Source: Streptomyces tendae (GTDB lineage: Bacteria > Actinomycetota > Actinomycetes > Streptomycetales > Streptomycetaceae). From it: a stretch of 64,000 nt of DNA. The stretch is from positions 533,012-597,011 of the forward strand of contig NZ_BMUY01000004.1 in the NCBI RefSeq assembly GCF_014650435.1, given 5' to 3'. The notes beneath the pieces are model-generated. The model was not told the DNA's origin and searched no databases. It saw only the letters and a list, made by a program, of their open reading frames with translations. Position 1 is the first letter of the stretch. Each line of letters opens with the position of its first letter. This document shows, one piece after another, positions 31,698 to 40,110 of the stretch. The position numbers and the translations under genes are program-made.

Positions 31698-34643
31698 CTA
31701 GTGTTCTGCACCGGTCTTTTCGTACGACCCGACCCGGCGGGTCTCTCGGGCCCCCTCGACCTCGTGGGCCTGCTCGGCCTCCCCCACCACGCGGGCCAGC
31801 TCCAGGCGGGACCGTACGCCGAGGGCGGCGAAGACCTTGCGGAGGTGGTAGTCGACGGTGCGGGTGCTCACACCGAGGGCCAGCGCGACCTCCCGGTTGG
31901 TGGCGCCCTCGGCGACGTGCCGCGCGATGCGCAGTTGCTGCGGGGTCAGGAGGCCGAGGCGGGCCGGTGCTCCGGTGCCGGTGCCCTGCGGGGCCGCCCC
32001 GAGGGCGCGCAGTTCGTCGCGTGCCTGTGCGGCCCAGACACCGGCTCCGCAGCGCTCGAAGCCGGCCAGCGCGGTGCCGAGCCGCCCTCGGGCCTCGCGC
32101 GGTCTGCGGCGCCGGCGCAGCCACTTGCCGTACAGCAGTGCGGTGCGGGCCCGCTCGAAGTCGCCGCCCGCCTCGTCGTGCCGGTCGAGGGCGCGGCGGT
32201 AGAGGGCGTCGGCGTGCTCCCCGGGGGCGAGGAGGGCGTGGCAGCGGGCCAGTTGGGCGGCGGCCTGCGGGTCGGCGCCGAACGCCGCCCAGTCGGCGAA
32301 GTCCGTGAGCACCGCACGGGCGTCCTCTTGGCGTCCGGCGAGCACCGCGGCCTCCACGAAGCAGGGCACGGCCAGCCGCCACACCGCGAAGTGGCCCCGG
32401 GCGGGCCCGGGCAGGACCAGCAGGCCGAGCCGGTCGGCGGCGTCGTAGGGGCGCCCCCGGCCGAGGTCGGCGCGGGCCGCCGCCCACTGGGCGAGGGTGG
32501 CCGCCTGGGCGAGTCCGTGCCGGCGGGCGGTGTCCAGCGCGGCCGTGACGTGCCGGGCGACGACGTCCGGTTCCTCCTCGATCGACGCGGCGAGCGCCAG
32601 CACCGCCCGGTGGTGGGCCGCCGTGTTGCGCTGCCCGGTCCGCAGCGCGGTGCGCAGCCCCTCCTCCGCGTGGGTACGGGCCTGTGGGTGCCGGCCGGCC
32701 CGCAGTTCGGCGTAGGCGAGGTACTCCAGCGCCTGAGGCACCAGCGTGTCGGACCCGAGCTGCCGGGCGGCGGCCAGGGCCCGGGCCCCGCCGCTGCGGG
32801 CGGCGTCCACGTCGCCGAGCAGCAGTGCGGCAGCCGCGGAGCGCAGCAGCGTCTGCGGCCGGTCCTCGGTCCTGCCCCGCTCGACCACCTGCCCGAGCGG
32901 TGCCCCGGCCCGGTCGAGCCGTCCTTCGAGCAGCGCCCGCATGCCGACGCGGTGGTCGTGTACGACGGCAGCGGGGTGCGCCGCGGCACCGCGGGCGTCG
33001 GCGGGCCCGTCGCTCCCGGGTGCCGGATTCTCCGGCCGGTGCGGCGGTTCGGGGGCGAGCGTGGCCAGGCACGCCGGCAGGTCACCCGCGGCCCAGGCCG
33101 CGTCGGCGGCGGCCAGTGCGGCGGCCGCGGCGTCGGCGGGCGCGTCCGCGGCGAGCAGGGACGCGGCCAGCAGCAGGGACTGGTGGGCGTCGCCGACCGG
33201 ACCGTCCCGCAGTTCCGTGACGCCGCGCACCAACTCGGCCCGCCCGCGCACTGCGGCGGGCGCGGCGCTGTCACGGGCCGCGGCGAGTAGGGGGCGGGCC
33301 CGGTCGGGGCGCCCGGCGAGCAGGGCCTGCTCGGCCGCGGCGATGTACCGCTCGGCCCGCCGCGCGCCGTCGGCCGTCAACTCGGCGGCACGGGCGTACG
33401 CGGTCGCGCGCAGCCGGTGCGAGGCGGGCACCGCGCCGTCGGCCGCCACCACCGCGAGCCGGTCCGCCACGGCGGCGATCCGGTCCGCCGAGGCGGACGC
33501 GGGCCCCGGGCCGCCCAGGGACCACGAGCGGTGCAGCAGACCGGTGAGCCGGTGCCCGCCGGTCTCCAGCGCCTCGGCCAGCGCCCGGTGCACGGCGCGG
33601 CGCCGCTCGGGGGTGGCGGTGGCGTGCACCGTACGGCGGACCAGCGGACTGCGGAAGCGGAGCCGGTCACCGGCCAGGACGAGGTGCTCGGGCAGCGGTT
33701 CCGCACGGGGGCCGGGTCCTGGTTCCACACGAGGGCCGAATCCTGGTTCCACACGGCGGTCGGGTCCCGGTTCCGCACCGGGGCCGGGTCCCGGTTCCGC
33801 GTCCGCACGGGGGCCGAATCCTGGTTCCGCATGCGGCCCGGGCCCCGGTTCCGGCCGCAGGTGCCGCAGCGCGTCGTGGACCAGTCCGGCGTCGACGTCC
33901 GTGCCGTCCTCGGTCTGTCCGGCCGCCGCCACCGTCAGCAGCAGGTCCCGTGCGTGGGCGGACGAGCCGCTCGGCGCGCCGCCCGCTACCTCGGCGAGGG
34001 CCGCCGCGTCGGCCAGCGGACGGGGCAGCGGCCGGTGCCCGCGCAGCTCGGCGGGTGACAGCCGGCGCACGAGCGCGACGATGAGGGCGGGGTTCCCCTC
34101 GGCCTCGGCCAGGAGCTGCTCGCGGACGGCCGGGGCGGCGACGCCGTCGGTCGCGTCGTCGAGCAGGGCGGCGGCCCCGGACGGGGCCAGCGGGTCCAGG
34201 TGGACGACGGGCAGCCGGGCGAACTCCGGGGCGACGGCGCGGTCCGAGGCGACGGAGAGCAGCAGGCCGACCCGGTCGGCGGTGCTCAGGCGCCGCACCG
34301 CGCGGCCGAGCGCGGTCCGTGCCGGCGCGTCCCACAGGTGGGCGTCGTCCGCGCACACCAGCACGGGCGCCGCGGCGGACGCCGCCCGCAGGGTGTCGAG
34401 CAGTTGTTCGACGGTGACGTGGGCGCCTCCGTCGGGGCCGGGACCGAGGTGGAGTACGGGCCCGGCCCGGTAGGAGCGGGCGGCCCAGCGGAGCAGAGTG
34501 GTGCGGCCGAGCCCGGGTTCGCCGGCCACGAGAAGGTGGCCGCCGTGGTGGGGCAGCGCGTCCAGGAGCGCGCGCAGCGCCTTGCGTTGAGTGCTCCGGC
34601 CGTGGATCCGCACGGCCGTACGTACGGTCGTCTCTCCGGTCAT
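31698..34643 (-). CDS. Large LuxR-family (LAL-type) regulator with degenerate Walker A
   Basis: This 981-aa regulator has an N-terminal AAA-type domain, a central helical repeat region and a C-terminal LuxR helix-turn-helix (LLTPQQLRIARHVAEGATNREVALALGVSTRTVDYHLRKVF, about residues 895-945). The P-loop reads GEPGLGRT at 41-48: the usual Walker A lysine is arginine. Walker B (VLVCADD, 94-100) is intact. Residues about 266-316 are a run of 8-residue EPGFGPRV-like repeats from a 24-bp minisatellite. ATG 34643 lacks a ribosome site, and an 18-bp palindrome lies nine bases upstream. ATP binding may be weak or lost. Targets are unknown; the PucR gene lies 120 bp downstream. Confidence 0.9.
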   Translation of the reverse strand: MTGETTVRTAVRIHGRSTQRKALRALLDALPHHGGHLLVAGEPGLGRTTLLRWAARSYRAGPVLHLGPGPDGGAHVTVEQLLDTLRAASAAAPVLVCADDAHLWDAPARTALGRAVRRLSTADRVGLLLSVASDRAVAPEFARLPVVHLDPLAPSGAAALLDDATDGVAAPAVREQLLAEAEGNPALIVALVRRLSPAELRGHRPLPRPLADAAALAEVAGGAPSGSSAHARDLLLTVAAAGQTEDGTDVDAGLVHDALRHLRPEPGPGPHAEPGFGPRADAEPGPGPGAEPGPDRRVEPGFGPRVEPGPGPRAEPLPEHLVLAGDRLRFRSPLVRRTVHATATPERRRAVHRALAEALETGGHRLTGLLHRSWSLGGPGPASASADRIAAVADRLAVVAADGAVPASHRLRATAYARAAELTADGARRAERYIAAAEQALLAGRPDRARPLLAAARDSAAPAAVRGRAELVRGVTELRDGPVGDAHQSLLLAASLLAADAPADAAAAALAAADAAWAAGDLPACLATLAPEPPHRPENPAPGSDGPADARGAAAHPAAVVHDHRVGMRALLEGRLDRAGAPLGQVVERGRTEDRPQTLLRSAAAALLLGDVDAARSGGARALAAARQLGSDTLVPQALEYLAYAELRAGRHPQARTHAEEGLRTALRTGQRNTAAHHRAVLALAASIEEEPDVVARHVTAALDTARRHGLAQAATLAQWAAARADLGRGRPYDAADRLGLLVLPGPARGHFAVWRLAVPCFVEAAVLAGRQEDARAVLTDFADWAAFGADPQAAAQLARCHALLAPGEHADALYRRALDRHDEAGGDFERARTALLYGKWLRRRRRPREARGRLGTALAGFERCGAGVWAAQARDELRALGAAPQGTGTGAPARLGLLTPQQLRIARHVAEGATNREVALALGVSTRTVDYHLRKVFAALGVRSRLELARVVGEAEQAHEVEGARETRRVGSYEKTGAEH
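33697..33846 (-). repeat. In-frame 24-bp minisatellite in the LAL regulator gene
   Basis: Six units begin with GGTTCC on the plus strand at 33697, 33721, 33745, 33769, 33793 and 33823. Five are 24 bp and one is 30 bp. They encode EPG(P/F)GP(R/H/G)(A/V)-type octapeptides between the ATPase-like and downstream helical domains. All units are multiples of three, so copy-number change keeps the frame. Confidence 0.9.
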
Positions 34644-34651
34644 TTTCGGGA

Positions 34652-34669
34652 GGTTACGCGCGCGTAACC
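34652..34669. promoter_or_regulatory. 18-bp perfect palindrome before the LAL regulator
   Basis: GGTTACGCG-CGCGTAACC is a perfect palindrome ending nine bases before the ATG of the LuxR-type gene. It occupies the place of a ribosome site. It is a probable operator, perhaps for autoregulation, or a leader structure that hides the start. Confidence 0.6.
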
Positions 34670-34756
34670 GGAGGCGGAAGGCACCGATCCGCCCGCGCCC
34701 GCCCGGGCATCCGCGCCGTCACCTGCGGTGGGACGCCCGGGCGGGCGGCTGGGGCA

Positions 34757-34804
34757 CTGTGCCGGCGCCCAAGGGGCCCCGGCCCCGGTCGTGCGCCGGC
34801 ACAG
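34757..34804 (-). terminator. Terminator after the cutinase gene
   Basis: CTGTGCCGGCGC (34757-34768) pairs perfectly with 34793-34804. The 24-base loop contains a GGGGCC/GGCCCC mini-stem. It begins 11 bases past the cutinase stop on the minus strand and insulates the LuxR-type gene. Confidence 0.7.
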
Positions 34805-34814
34805 CGGTTGGGGG

Positions 34815-35747
34815 TCAGGAACCGTGCGGGCAGTTGCCCCGGTACTCCTCGATGGTCAGACTCGGCCGGGGCAGCGGGCACAGGAACTGCTCGTAGCGGG
34901 TGTCGTTGTCGATGAACCGCTTGAGCCAGGAAACGCTGTACTTCGCGATCGTCGTGTTGGACAGGTTGGGCGAGAAGTGCGTCGCCCCGTTCAGCTCCAG
35001 GTAGGCCCGGTCGGTCGCGGAGGGCAGGGTGGAGTAGAACGGCTCGGCGTGCGAGGCCACGGGGGCGATCGTGTCGCCGTCGGCCCCCACGATCAGCGTC
35101 GGGGTGCTGACCTCGGGCCAGCTCTTGTCCAGGTTCCAGGGCGTGAGGGGGATCGCCGCCTGGAGCGACGGCCGGGACTTGGCGGCCTCCAGGGTGCCGC
35201 CGCCGCCCATGGAGTGGCCCATGACCCCGAGGCGGCTGCTGTCGATCCGGCCGCGGACGGAGCTGCGCTCGGTGAGATAGTCCAGGGCGGCCAGCAGCTG
35301 CCGGCCGCGTGAGTCGGGCTGGTCCAGCGTCGTGTTGGTGTCGATGGTGAACACGACGAAGCCCTGGGAGGCCAGCCGCGGTCCGAGCCAGGCCATGGAG
35401 GACTGGTACGCGGTGAAGCCGGGCGCGATCGCGACGGCGCCGAACGTGCCGTCGCTCGTGCTGGTCGGGTAGTAGATGGTGCCGCCGCCGAAGCCGGTGA
35501 CCGCGAGGGAGGAGACGCTGGTGTCGGCCACGGAGTAGGGGCCGCGCAGCGCCTCGATGCTCGACTCGGTGGGCGCCGGGCCGCGCTCGTACGGGTTGTC
35601 GGCGGCCTGGGCGCCCGGGCTGGTGAGGGTGGAGAGCGCGACGACCGCGGCCACGGCGGCCGTCAGGCCGGCGAGGCGCCGCCGGGCGCCGCGGAAGGCG
35701 GGGCGTGAGGCCCCGGGGGCGGCGTGGGTGTGGGGGTTCTGCTGCAC
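34815..35747 (-). CDS. Secreted cutinase/polyesterase (PET-hydrolase-like alpha/beta hydrolase)
   Basis: This 310-aa enzyme starts at GTG 35747 with an AGAGGA ribosome site. A signal peptide ends near ...TSPGAQA (residue 48). The mature part ([25 protein letters not shown]) follows the actinobacterial cutinase pattern throughout. The catalytic Ser is S179 in GHSMGGG, Asp D225 in GADGDTIAP and His H257 in GATHFSP. W204 in LTPWNL and a C-terminal disulphide pair (C290, C306) are also conserved. F111 in APGFTA replaces the Tyr of the oxyanion region in Thermobifida enzymes. The family hydrolyses cutin, triglycerides and synthetic polyesters outside the cell. PET activity is inferred from family similarity. 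Confidence 0.93.
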   Translation of the reverse strand: MQQNPHTHAAPGASRPAFRGARRRLAGLTAAVAAVVALSTLTSPGAQAADNPYERGPAPTESSIEALRGPYSVADTSVSSLAVTGFGGGTIYYPTSTSDGTFGAVAIAPGFTAYQSSMAWLGPRLASQGFVVFTIDTNTTLDQPDSRGRQLLAALDYLTERSSVRGRIDSSRLGVMGHSMGGGGTLEAAKSRPSLQAAIPLTPWNLDKSWPEVSTPTLIVGADGDTIAPVASHAEPFYSTLPSATDRAYLELNGATHFSPNLSNTTIAKYSVSWLKRFIDNDTRYEQFLCPLPRPSLTIEEYRGNCPHGS

Positions 35748-36137
35748 GAGGGGTGGTCCTCTCGGTCGTGGCGAGCGGTCGGCCGGTGATCGCACACGGC
35801 CCGGAACGCGTGGGGTCGCGTCCCGGGACATCCGCCGGGCGGCCTCGCCGATGGGTTGGCGCTGCCACTGTCGAGCGGCGGGACGGGAGGGGGGATCGGC
35901 AATATCACCGGTCTTCGCACGGGCGGGCCGCCGACGTGAGGGCCGCCAGGCCCTCCCCCGCGTTCCGCCAGCCGCGCTGCCGGACGCACCGGCCTCCCGG
36001 CCGCTCACGTTCTCCGCCCTGTCGGCACGGCCCGCCGGTGTGGCACGCTCGACGGCGGCCGGGGTGTCGCACGCCGGCCGTCATGGAGGATCGTCGGCCG
36101 GCCCGTTCCCGGACCGGCACCGTGGAGAGGCGACGGG
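35748..36137. other. 390-bp divergent intergenic region
   Basis: This gap separates the cutinase gene (minus) from the Gfo/Idh/MocA gene (plus) and must hold both promoters. I see short GC hairpins but no clear -35/-10 pair, operator or small gene. Confidence 0.5.
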
Positions 36138-37031
36138 ATGCGCATCGGACTGCTTGGCACCGGCCCCTGGGCGGACATGGCACACGCCCCCGCCCTGGCC
36201 GGGCACGGCGACCTGGACTTCGTGGGCGTGTGGGGCCGCCGCCCGGACGCCGCCAAGGAACTGGCGGAGCGGCACGGCACCCGGGCCTACGACGACGTCG
36301 ACGCCCTGCTGGCCGACGTGGAGGCCGTCGCCGTCGCGCTGCCTCCGGCCGTGCAGGCCGAGCTGGCGGTGCGCGCGGCGCGTGCCGGGTGCCATCTGCT
36401 GCTCGACAAGCCGCTCGCGGCGACGGTGGCGCAGGGGCGGGCCGTGGTGGAGGCGGTACGGGCGGCCGGCGTCGCCTCGGTGGTCTTCTTCACCACCCGG
36501 TTCCAGCCCGAGACCGAGGCGTGGATCGACCAACAGGCCGCAGTGGACGGCTGGTTCACGGCACGGGCGCAGTGGCTGGGCGCCTTGTTCGGGGACGGGG
36601 AAGGCGACAGCCCGTTCGCCGCCTCGCCGTGGCGGCGCGAGAAGGGCGCCCTGTGGGACGTGGGTCCGCACGCCCTGTCCGTACTGCTGCCGGTCCTCGG
36701 TGACGCCCGGCGCGTGACGGCGGCCGCGCCGGGGCCCGGGGACACCGTCCACCTGGTCCTCGACCACACGGGCGGCGCGTCCAGCACGCTCACGCTCAGC
36801 CTGACGGCGCCGCCCGCAGCGGCGGGTGCCACGGTGGAACTGCGCGGCCGGGCCGGGGTGACGCTGCTCCCGGAGACGACGGAAGGTCCGGTGCCCGCGC
36901 TGCGGCGGGCGGCGGACGCGCTGCTCAGCGCAGCGGAGGGCGGACGCCCGCATCCGTGCGACGCCGCGTTCGGGCTGCGGGTGACCGAGATCCTCGCCGA
37001 GGCCGAGGCCCTGCTGACCGACCGCAGGTGA
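36138..37031 (+). CDS. Gfo/Idh/MocA family oxidoreductase
   Basis: This 297-aa protein starts at ATG 36138 with GGAGAGG eight bases upstream. The Rossmann motif is GLLGTGPWA (residues 4-12). The family motif appears as LLLDKPLAAT near 88, where D replaces the more common E of EKP. WDVGPHALSVLL corresponds to the catalytic histidine region. It oxidises or reduces a sugar, inositol or related carbonyl compound with NAD(P). The protein is shorter than the 330-390 aa typical of sugar dehydrogenases. Substrate unknown. It is alone on its strand. Confidence 0.9.
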   Translation: MRIGLLGTGPWADMAHAPALAGHGDLDFVGVWGRRPDAAKELAERHGTRAYDDVDALLADVEAVAVALPPAVQAELAVRAARAGCHLLLDKPLAATVAQGRAVVEAVRAAGVASVVFFTTRFQPETEAWIDQQAAVDGWFTARAQWLGALFGDGEGDSPFAASPWRREKGALWDVGPHALSVLLPVLGDARRVTAAAPGPGDTVHLVLDHTGGASSTLTLSLTAPPAAAGATVELRGRAGVTLLPETTEGPVPALRRAADALLSAAEGGRPHPCDAAFGLRVTEILAEAEALLTDRR

Positions 37032-37037
37032 CCGCGC

Positions 37038-37409
37038 TCAGCGGTTGGTCCGCTGCTCCTGCTCGAAGGGTTCGTCGCTCCACCGGAACCAGGCCCGGTC
37101 GCCCTCGATGTGCAGCAGGAACTCGGCGACCTGGCCGTCGGGCGACACCAGCCGCACGCGTCGTCCGATCTCGGCGCTGACCGCCTCCCACTCGGCCCGG
37201 TGCTCGGCGCCGTCCCGTTCGACGAGGGCGAGTTCGCGGACGAACAGGTCCCGTACGGCGCCGTAGGCGGGCCCGGCGCGGAAGCGCCCCGACAGCCAGG
37301 GGAAGTCGGCCTCCTCGATCAGGATCTCCCCGATCTCCGCGCCGGTTCCTTCCCGTCCCCCGGTGTCCGGCGCCCCGCGCACGTGCCAGGTCTCGCCCTC
37401 GAACCCCAT
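37038..37409 (-). CDS. Hypothetical 123-aa soluble protein
   Basis: The protein starts at ATG 37409 (MGFEGETWHVRG) with a GGAGG ribosome site. It is acidic, with strands and helices, no signal peptide and no Cys. A C-terminal segment reads RRVRLVSPDGQVAEFLLHIEGDRAWFRWSDEPFEQEQ. Codon use fits a real gene. I do not recognise a family. It ends six bases from the convergent Gfo/Idh/MocA gene, with no room for a separate terminator. Confidence 0.75.
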   Translation of the reverse strand: MGFEGETWHVRGAPDTGGREGTGAEIGEILIEEADFPWLSGRFRAGPAYGAVRDLFVRELALVERDGAEHRAEWEAVSAEIGRRVRLVSPDGQVAEFLLHIEGDRAWFRWSDEPFEQEQRTNR

Positions 37410-37550
37410 ACCGCCTCCGCCGCACCCGCGTCGTGATCACCCTGCGGGGTCAGCATGCCACCCGCCGTCGACACCAGGCCGGTGTCGCCCCGGCCCGGTC
37501 GTCCGATCCGGCCGTCCGGCCCGGTCGACGGGTCCGACCGTCCGCTCCGG

Positions 37551-38450
37551 TCAGCGCCCGGCGTCCGTGGGGCGGAAGTTGATCCTCTCCCGCACGACCG
37601 GGTAGCCGGCCTTGGCGAAGTTGGCGGCCATGGGGTGGTTGCCCCGGTCCGTCGCGGCGGCGACGAACTCGGCGCCCCGCTCGGCCAGGAAGTGGGTGCA
37701 CTCGGCCAGCAGGTCGTAGGCGTAGCCGCGCCCGCGGTGTTCCGGCAGGACGCCGATGAAGCCGACGCACGGGCCGGACGGGTTGTGCACGGGGATGTGC
37801 ATGCCCGCGAGTTCGCCCTGCGCGGTGTATGCCAGCTGCCACCACTCCCGCGGCGACGGGCACCAGTGGAAGAAGTCGAGGTCCGCCTGTGCGGCCCGGT
37901 CGAGCCCGCCCTCCGCGATGTCCATCAGCGCGTGGGCGTCGAGGGTGGCGGAGTGGATGCGCCGCAGGGCGTCGAAGAAGGCCGCGTCGTCGGGCTCCGG
38001 GCGGAAGTCGAGTCGGCCGGGCCGCTCGGGGAGCCCGCACTCGGGGGTCCAGCGGTACAGGAAGCGTTCGACGAGGAGTTCGTACCCGGCCGCCCGCGCG
38101 GCGGCGTAGCGCGCCTCGGTGGCGGTGCGCGTGGCGGGGTCCTCGCGCCAGGTGCCGGGCGGGTTCAGTTCGAGTTCGACCTGCCAGGGCGCGCTGCGCA
38201 GGAGTTCGGCTCCGGCGTCCTCCTCGCCCTCGGCCACGTCGAACCAGTTGACGGTGACGGGTCGGGTGTCGTCGGGGCCGCCCCACCAGGCGGCCCGGGC
38301 GACGACGGTGCCGTCGCGCAGGGCGACCCGCTTCCAGTCGGGGCGGTGGCGGGTGCGCCGGTGGCCCTCACGGGCGCCCAGCGGGTCGGGCAGGGTGTCG
38401 AAGAGATGGGCGTCGCTCGCGTCGAGCGCGCGGATGACCAGATCGGTCAC
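37551..38450 (-). CDS. GNAT-family N-acetyltransferase
   Basis: This 299-aa protein starts at GTG 38450 with GGAGGA upstream; the longer frame is unlikely. The C-terminal GNAT domain has the acetyl-CoA motif PEHRGRGYAYDLLAECTHFL (about residues 238-257) and the late ATDRGNHPMAANFAKAGY segment. The N-terminal half (VTDLVIRALDASDAHLFDTLPD onward) is a degenerate second GNAT-like domain, as in tandem-GNAT proteins. It transfers an acetyl group to an amine of unknown identity. Confidence 0.88.
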   Translation of the reverse strand: MTDLVIRALDASDAHLFDTLPDPLGAREGHRRTRHRPDWKRVALRDGTVVARAAWWGGPDDTRPVTVNWFDVAEGEEDAGAELLRSAPWQVELELNPPGTWREDPATRTATEARYAAARAAGYELLVERFLYRWTPECGLPERPGRLDFRPEPDDAAFFDALRRIHSATLDAHALMDIAEGGLDRAAQADLDFFHWCPSPREWWQLAYTAQGELAGMHIPVHNPSGPCVGFIGVLPEHRGRGYAYDLLAECTHFLAERGAEFVAAATDRGNHPMAANFAKAGYPVVRERINFRPTDAGR

Positions 38451-38730
38451 GGATTCCTCCGGGAGATGTACGTGTGGTGCGCTCCCGGTCAGTCGAGGTA
38501 CGCCGGGACAACGGGGAGGGAGCGCGAAAGCGAGGTGAACTGCACGGCTCTGCCCTCCTTCCGTCGGTCTCAGGGCGTCTGGCACAGACTACGAGACGCC
38601 CCGAGCGTCCCGCCACCGGTTTTCGGGCCCGGATTAAACGGGCCTTAAACAGCGGTTAAGCGTTCCTCCGCGCGGCCGGGTCACCCCAACTGCCAACTGG
38701 GAAAACGGCTTTGGTGCCGGAGGGTGGAGG

Positions 38731-38759
38731 TTGGCCGGACCGCCGGTGCTGCATAGCAT
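38731..38759 (+). promoter_or_regulatory. Sigma-70-type promoter of the GH64 gene
   Basis: TTGGCC (38731-38736) and TAGCAT (38754-38759) are separated by exactly 17 bases. A transcript would start near 38766, directly before the LacI-type operator. The remaining gap 38451-38730 shows TTAAAC repeats near 38632-38650 and otherwise nothing recognisable. Confidence 0.6.
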
Positions 38760-38771
38760 CGGCCCACTTCG

Positions 38772-38785
38772 TGAGAGCGCTCTCA
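38772..38785. promoter_or_regulatory. LacI-family operator before the GH64 glucanase
   Basis: TGAGAGCGCTCTCA is a perfect 14-bp palindrome with the central CG typical of LacI regulators. It differs from the CebR box TGGGAGCGCTCCCA at one symmetric pair. It sits just after the predicted transcription start, where a repressor would block transcription. Confidence 0.75.
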
Positions 38786-38830
38786 TATCTCTCGCAGTGT
38801 CCTGCCCCGATCATTCTGGAGACCCCCCAC

Positions 38831-40039
38831 ATGACTCCTCGTCACCAGCGTCCGCTCGCCCGCCGCAAGCTCCTCGTCGCCCTCGGCGGCATGGTCGTGG
38901 CCGCCCCCGTCGCCGCCGCCGTGGCGCCGCACGCCCTGGCGGAGGTCGGCGCGGACGACGCGGCACCCGAGGCGCAGGCCGCCGGCGGCCTGCCGCTGAC
39001 GATCGTCAACGGCACCGGTACCTTCGGCAACGCCGACGTGCACGTCTACATCGTCGGCAACGTGGACGGCCGCCAGGTGCGGGTCACCCCCGAGGGCACC
39101 GTCTCCCCCGTGGCCCTCTCCGACAACGGCGCCGACGGCTACACCGACTACGCCATCGGCCTCTCCGGCGGCGGCGAGACCAGGCTGAACCTGCCCCACC
39201 TCTCCGGCCGGATCTACGTGTCCCTGGGCGAGAAGCTGAAGTTCAAGGTCGTCGAGGACGGCGCGGGAAACGCCGCGCTGCAGTACCCGGCGGGCTGGGT
39301 CGAGTCCGATCCGAACTACGGGGTGCTGCACGACTGCGCGGAGTTCACCTACAACTCCGCCGGGATGTTCTGCAACACCACCATGGTCGACATGTTCAGC
39401 GTGCCGCTCGCCATCCGCCTGACCGGCTCCCGGGACCAGACCACCGGCACCATACGGCCGGGCGGCCGGACGGCCGTCTTCGACGCGGTGCGCGAGGTCG
39501 AGGAGTTCGCCCCGCTGGTGGTGGACGACACCCGGGTGATCGCGCCCGGCCACGGTCTGGACGCCGGTCTGTTCCCCAAGGACTACCTCGCCCCGTACGT
39601 CGACGAGGTGTGGAGCACCTACACCGGCAAGGACCTCAGGATCACCACCAACGCCGGGACCTTCACCGGCCGGGTGCGCGGGGACCGGCTGACCTTCGAC
39701 GGGCCCGCCCAGGTGTCCTTCGCCAAGCCGTCCACCCGGGACGTGCTCTTCTGCGACGGCAACCTCGCCGCCCCCAACGACGGCACGACCGGTCCCGTCG
39801 CCGCGGTCCTCGGTGCCGGGTTCAACCGCTCCACGCTGGTCTCCTCGGCCGATCAGCCCACGACCGACCCGGCGACGTTCTACGGCACCGCGCTGACCAA
39901 CCACTACGCGAAGGCGGTGCACGCGGCCACCGAGGACGGCAGGGCGTACGGCTTCGCCTTCGACGACGTGGCGGACTTCGCCTCCTACATCCAGGACACG
40001 GCGCCCACCGGCCTCCGGCTGACGCTCGGCGCCTTCTAG
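38831..40039 (+). CDS. Secreted GH64 beta-1,3-glucanase, Tat signal
   Basis: This 402-aa protein starts at ATG 38831, nine bases after GGAGA. The signal carries a twin arginine (LARRKLLVALGGMVVAAPVAAAVAPHALA in pieces; RR at 11-12), so export by Tat is likely. The mature protein matches GH64 endo-beta-1,3-glucanases: LTIVNGTGTFGNADVHVYIVG, VLHDCAEFTYNSAGMFCNTTMVDMFSVPL and FYGTALTNHYAKAVH. It releases laminari-oligosaccharides from fungal or plant beta-1,3-glucan. No carbohydrate-binding module is present. A LacI-type operator upstream suggests induction by an oligosaccharide. Confidence 0.93.
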   Translation: MTPRHQRPLARRKLLVALGGMVVAAPVAAAVAPHALAEVGADDAAPEAQAAGGLPLTIVNGTGTFGNADVHVYIVGNVDGRQVRVTPEGTVSPVALSDNGADGYTDYAIGLSGGGETRLNLPHLSGRIYVSLGEKLKFKVVEDGAGNAALQYPAGWVESDPNYGVLHDCAEFTYNSAGMFCNTTMVDMFSVPLAIRLTGSRDQTTGTIRPGGRTAVFDAVREVEEFAPLVVDDTRVIAPGHGLDAGLFPKDYLAPYVDEVWSTYTGKDLRITTNAGTFTGRVRGDRLTFDGPAQVSFAKPSTRDVLFCDGNLAAPNDGTTGPVAAVLGAGFNRSTLVSSADQPTTDPATFYGTALTNHYAKAVHAATEDGRAYGFAFDDVADFASYIQDTAPTGLRLTLGAF

Positions 40040-40058
40040 GACCCCGCCGACCACGTCC

Positions 40059-40088
40059 GCCGCCCGCCCCTCCGCGTGCGGGCGGCGC
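40059..40088. terminator. Terminator after the GH64 gene
   Basis: A 10-bp stem (40059-40068 with 40079-40088, CGCCGCCCGC and complement) and a 10-base loop lie 20 bases after the stop. They precede the next same-strand gene at 40111. Confidence 0.65.
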
Positions 40089-40110
40089 GGCGGCGTAGGA
40101 GCGTAGGGGT

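Noticed and set aside
33697..33846. A regularly spaced repeat that could be mistaken for a CRISPR array.
   Set aside because: Units abut without spacers, all but one are 24 bp, and they are in frame within a coding gene. No cas genes are present.
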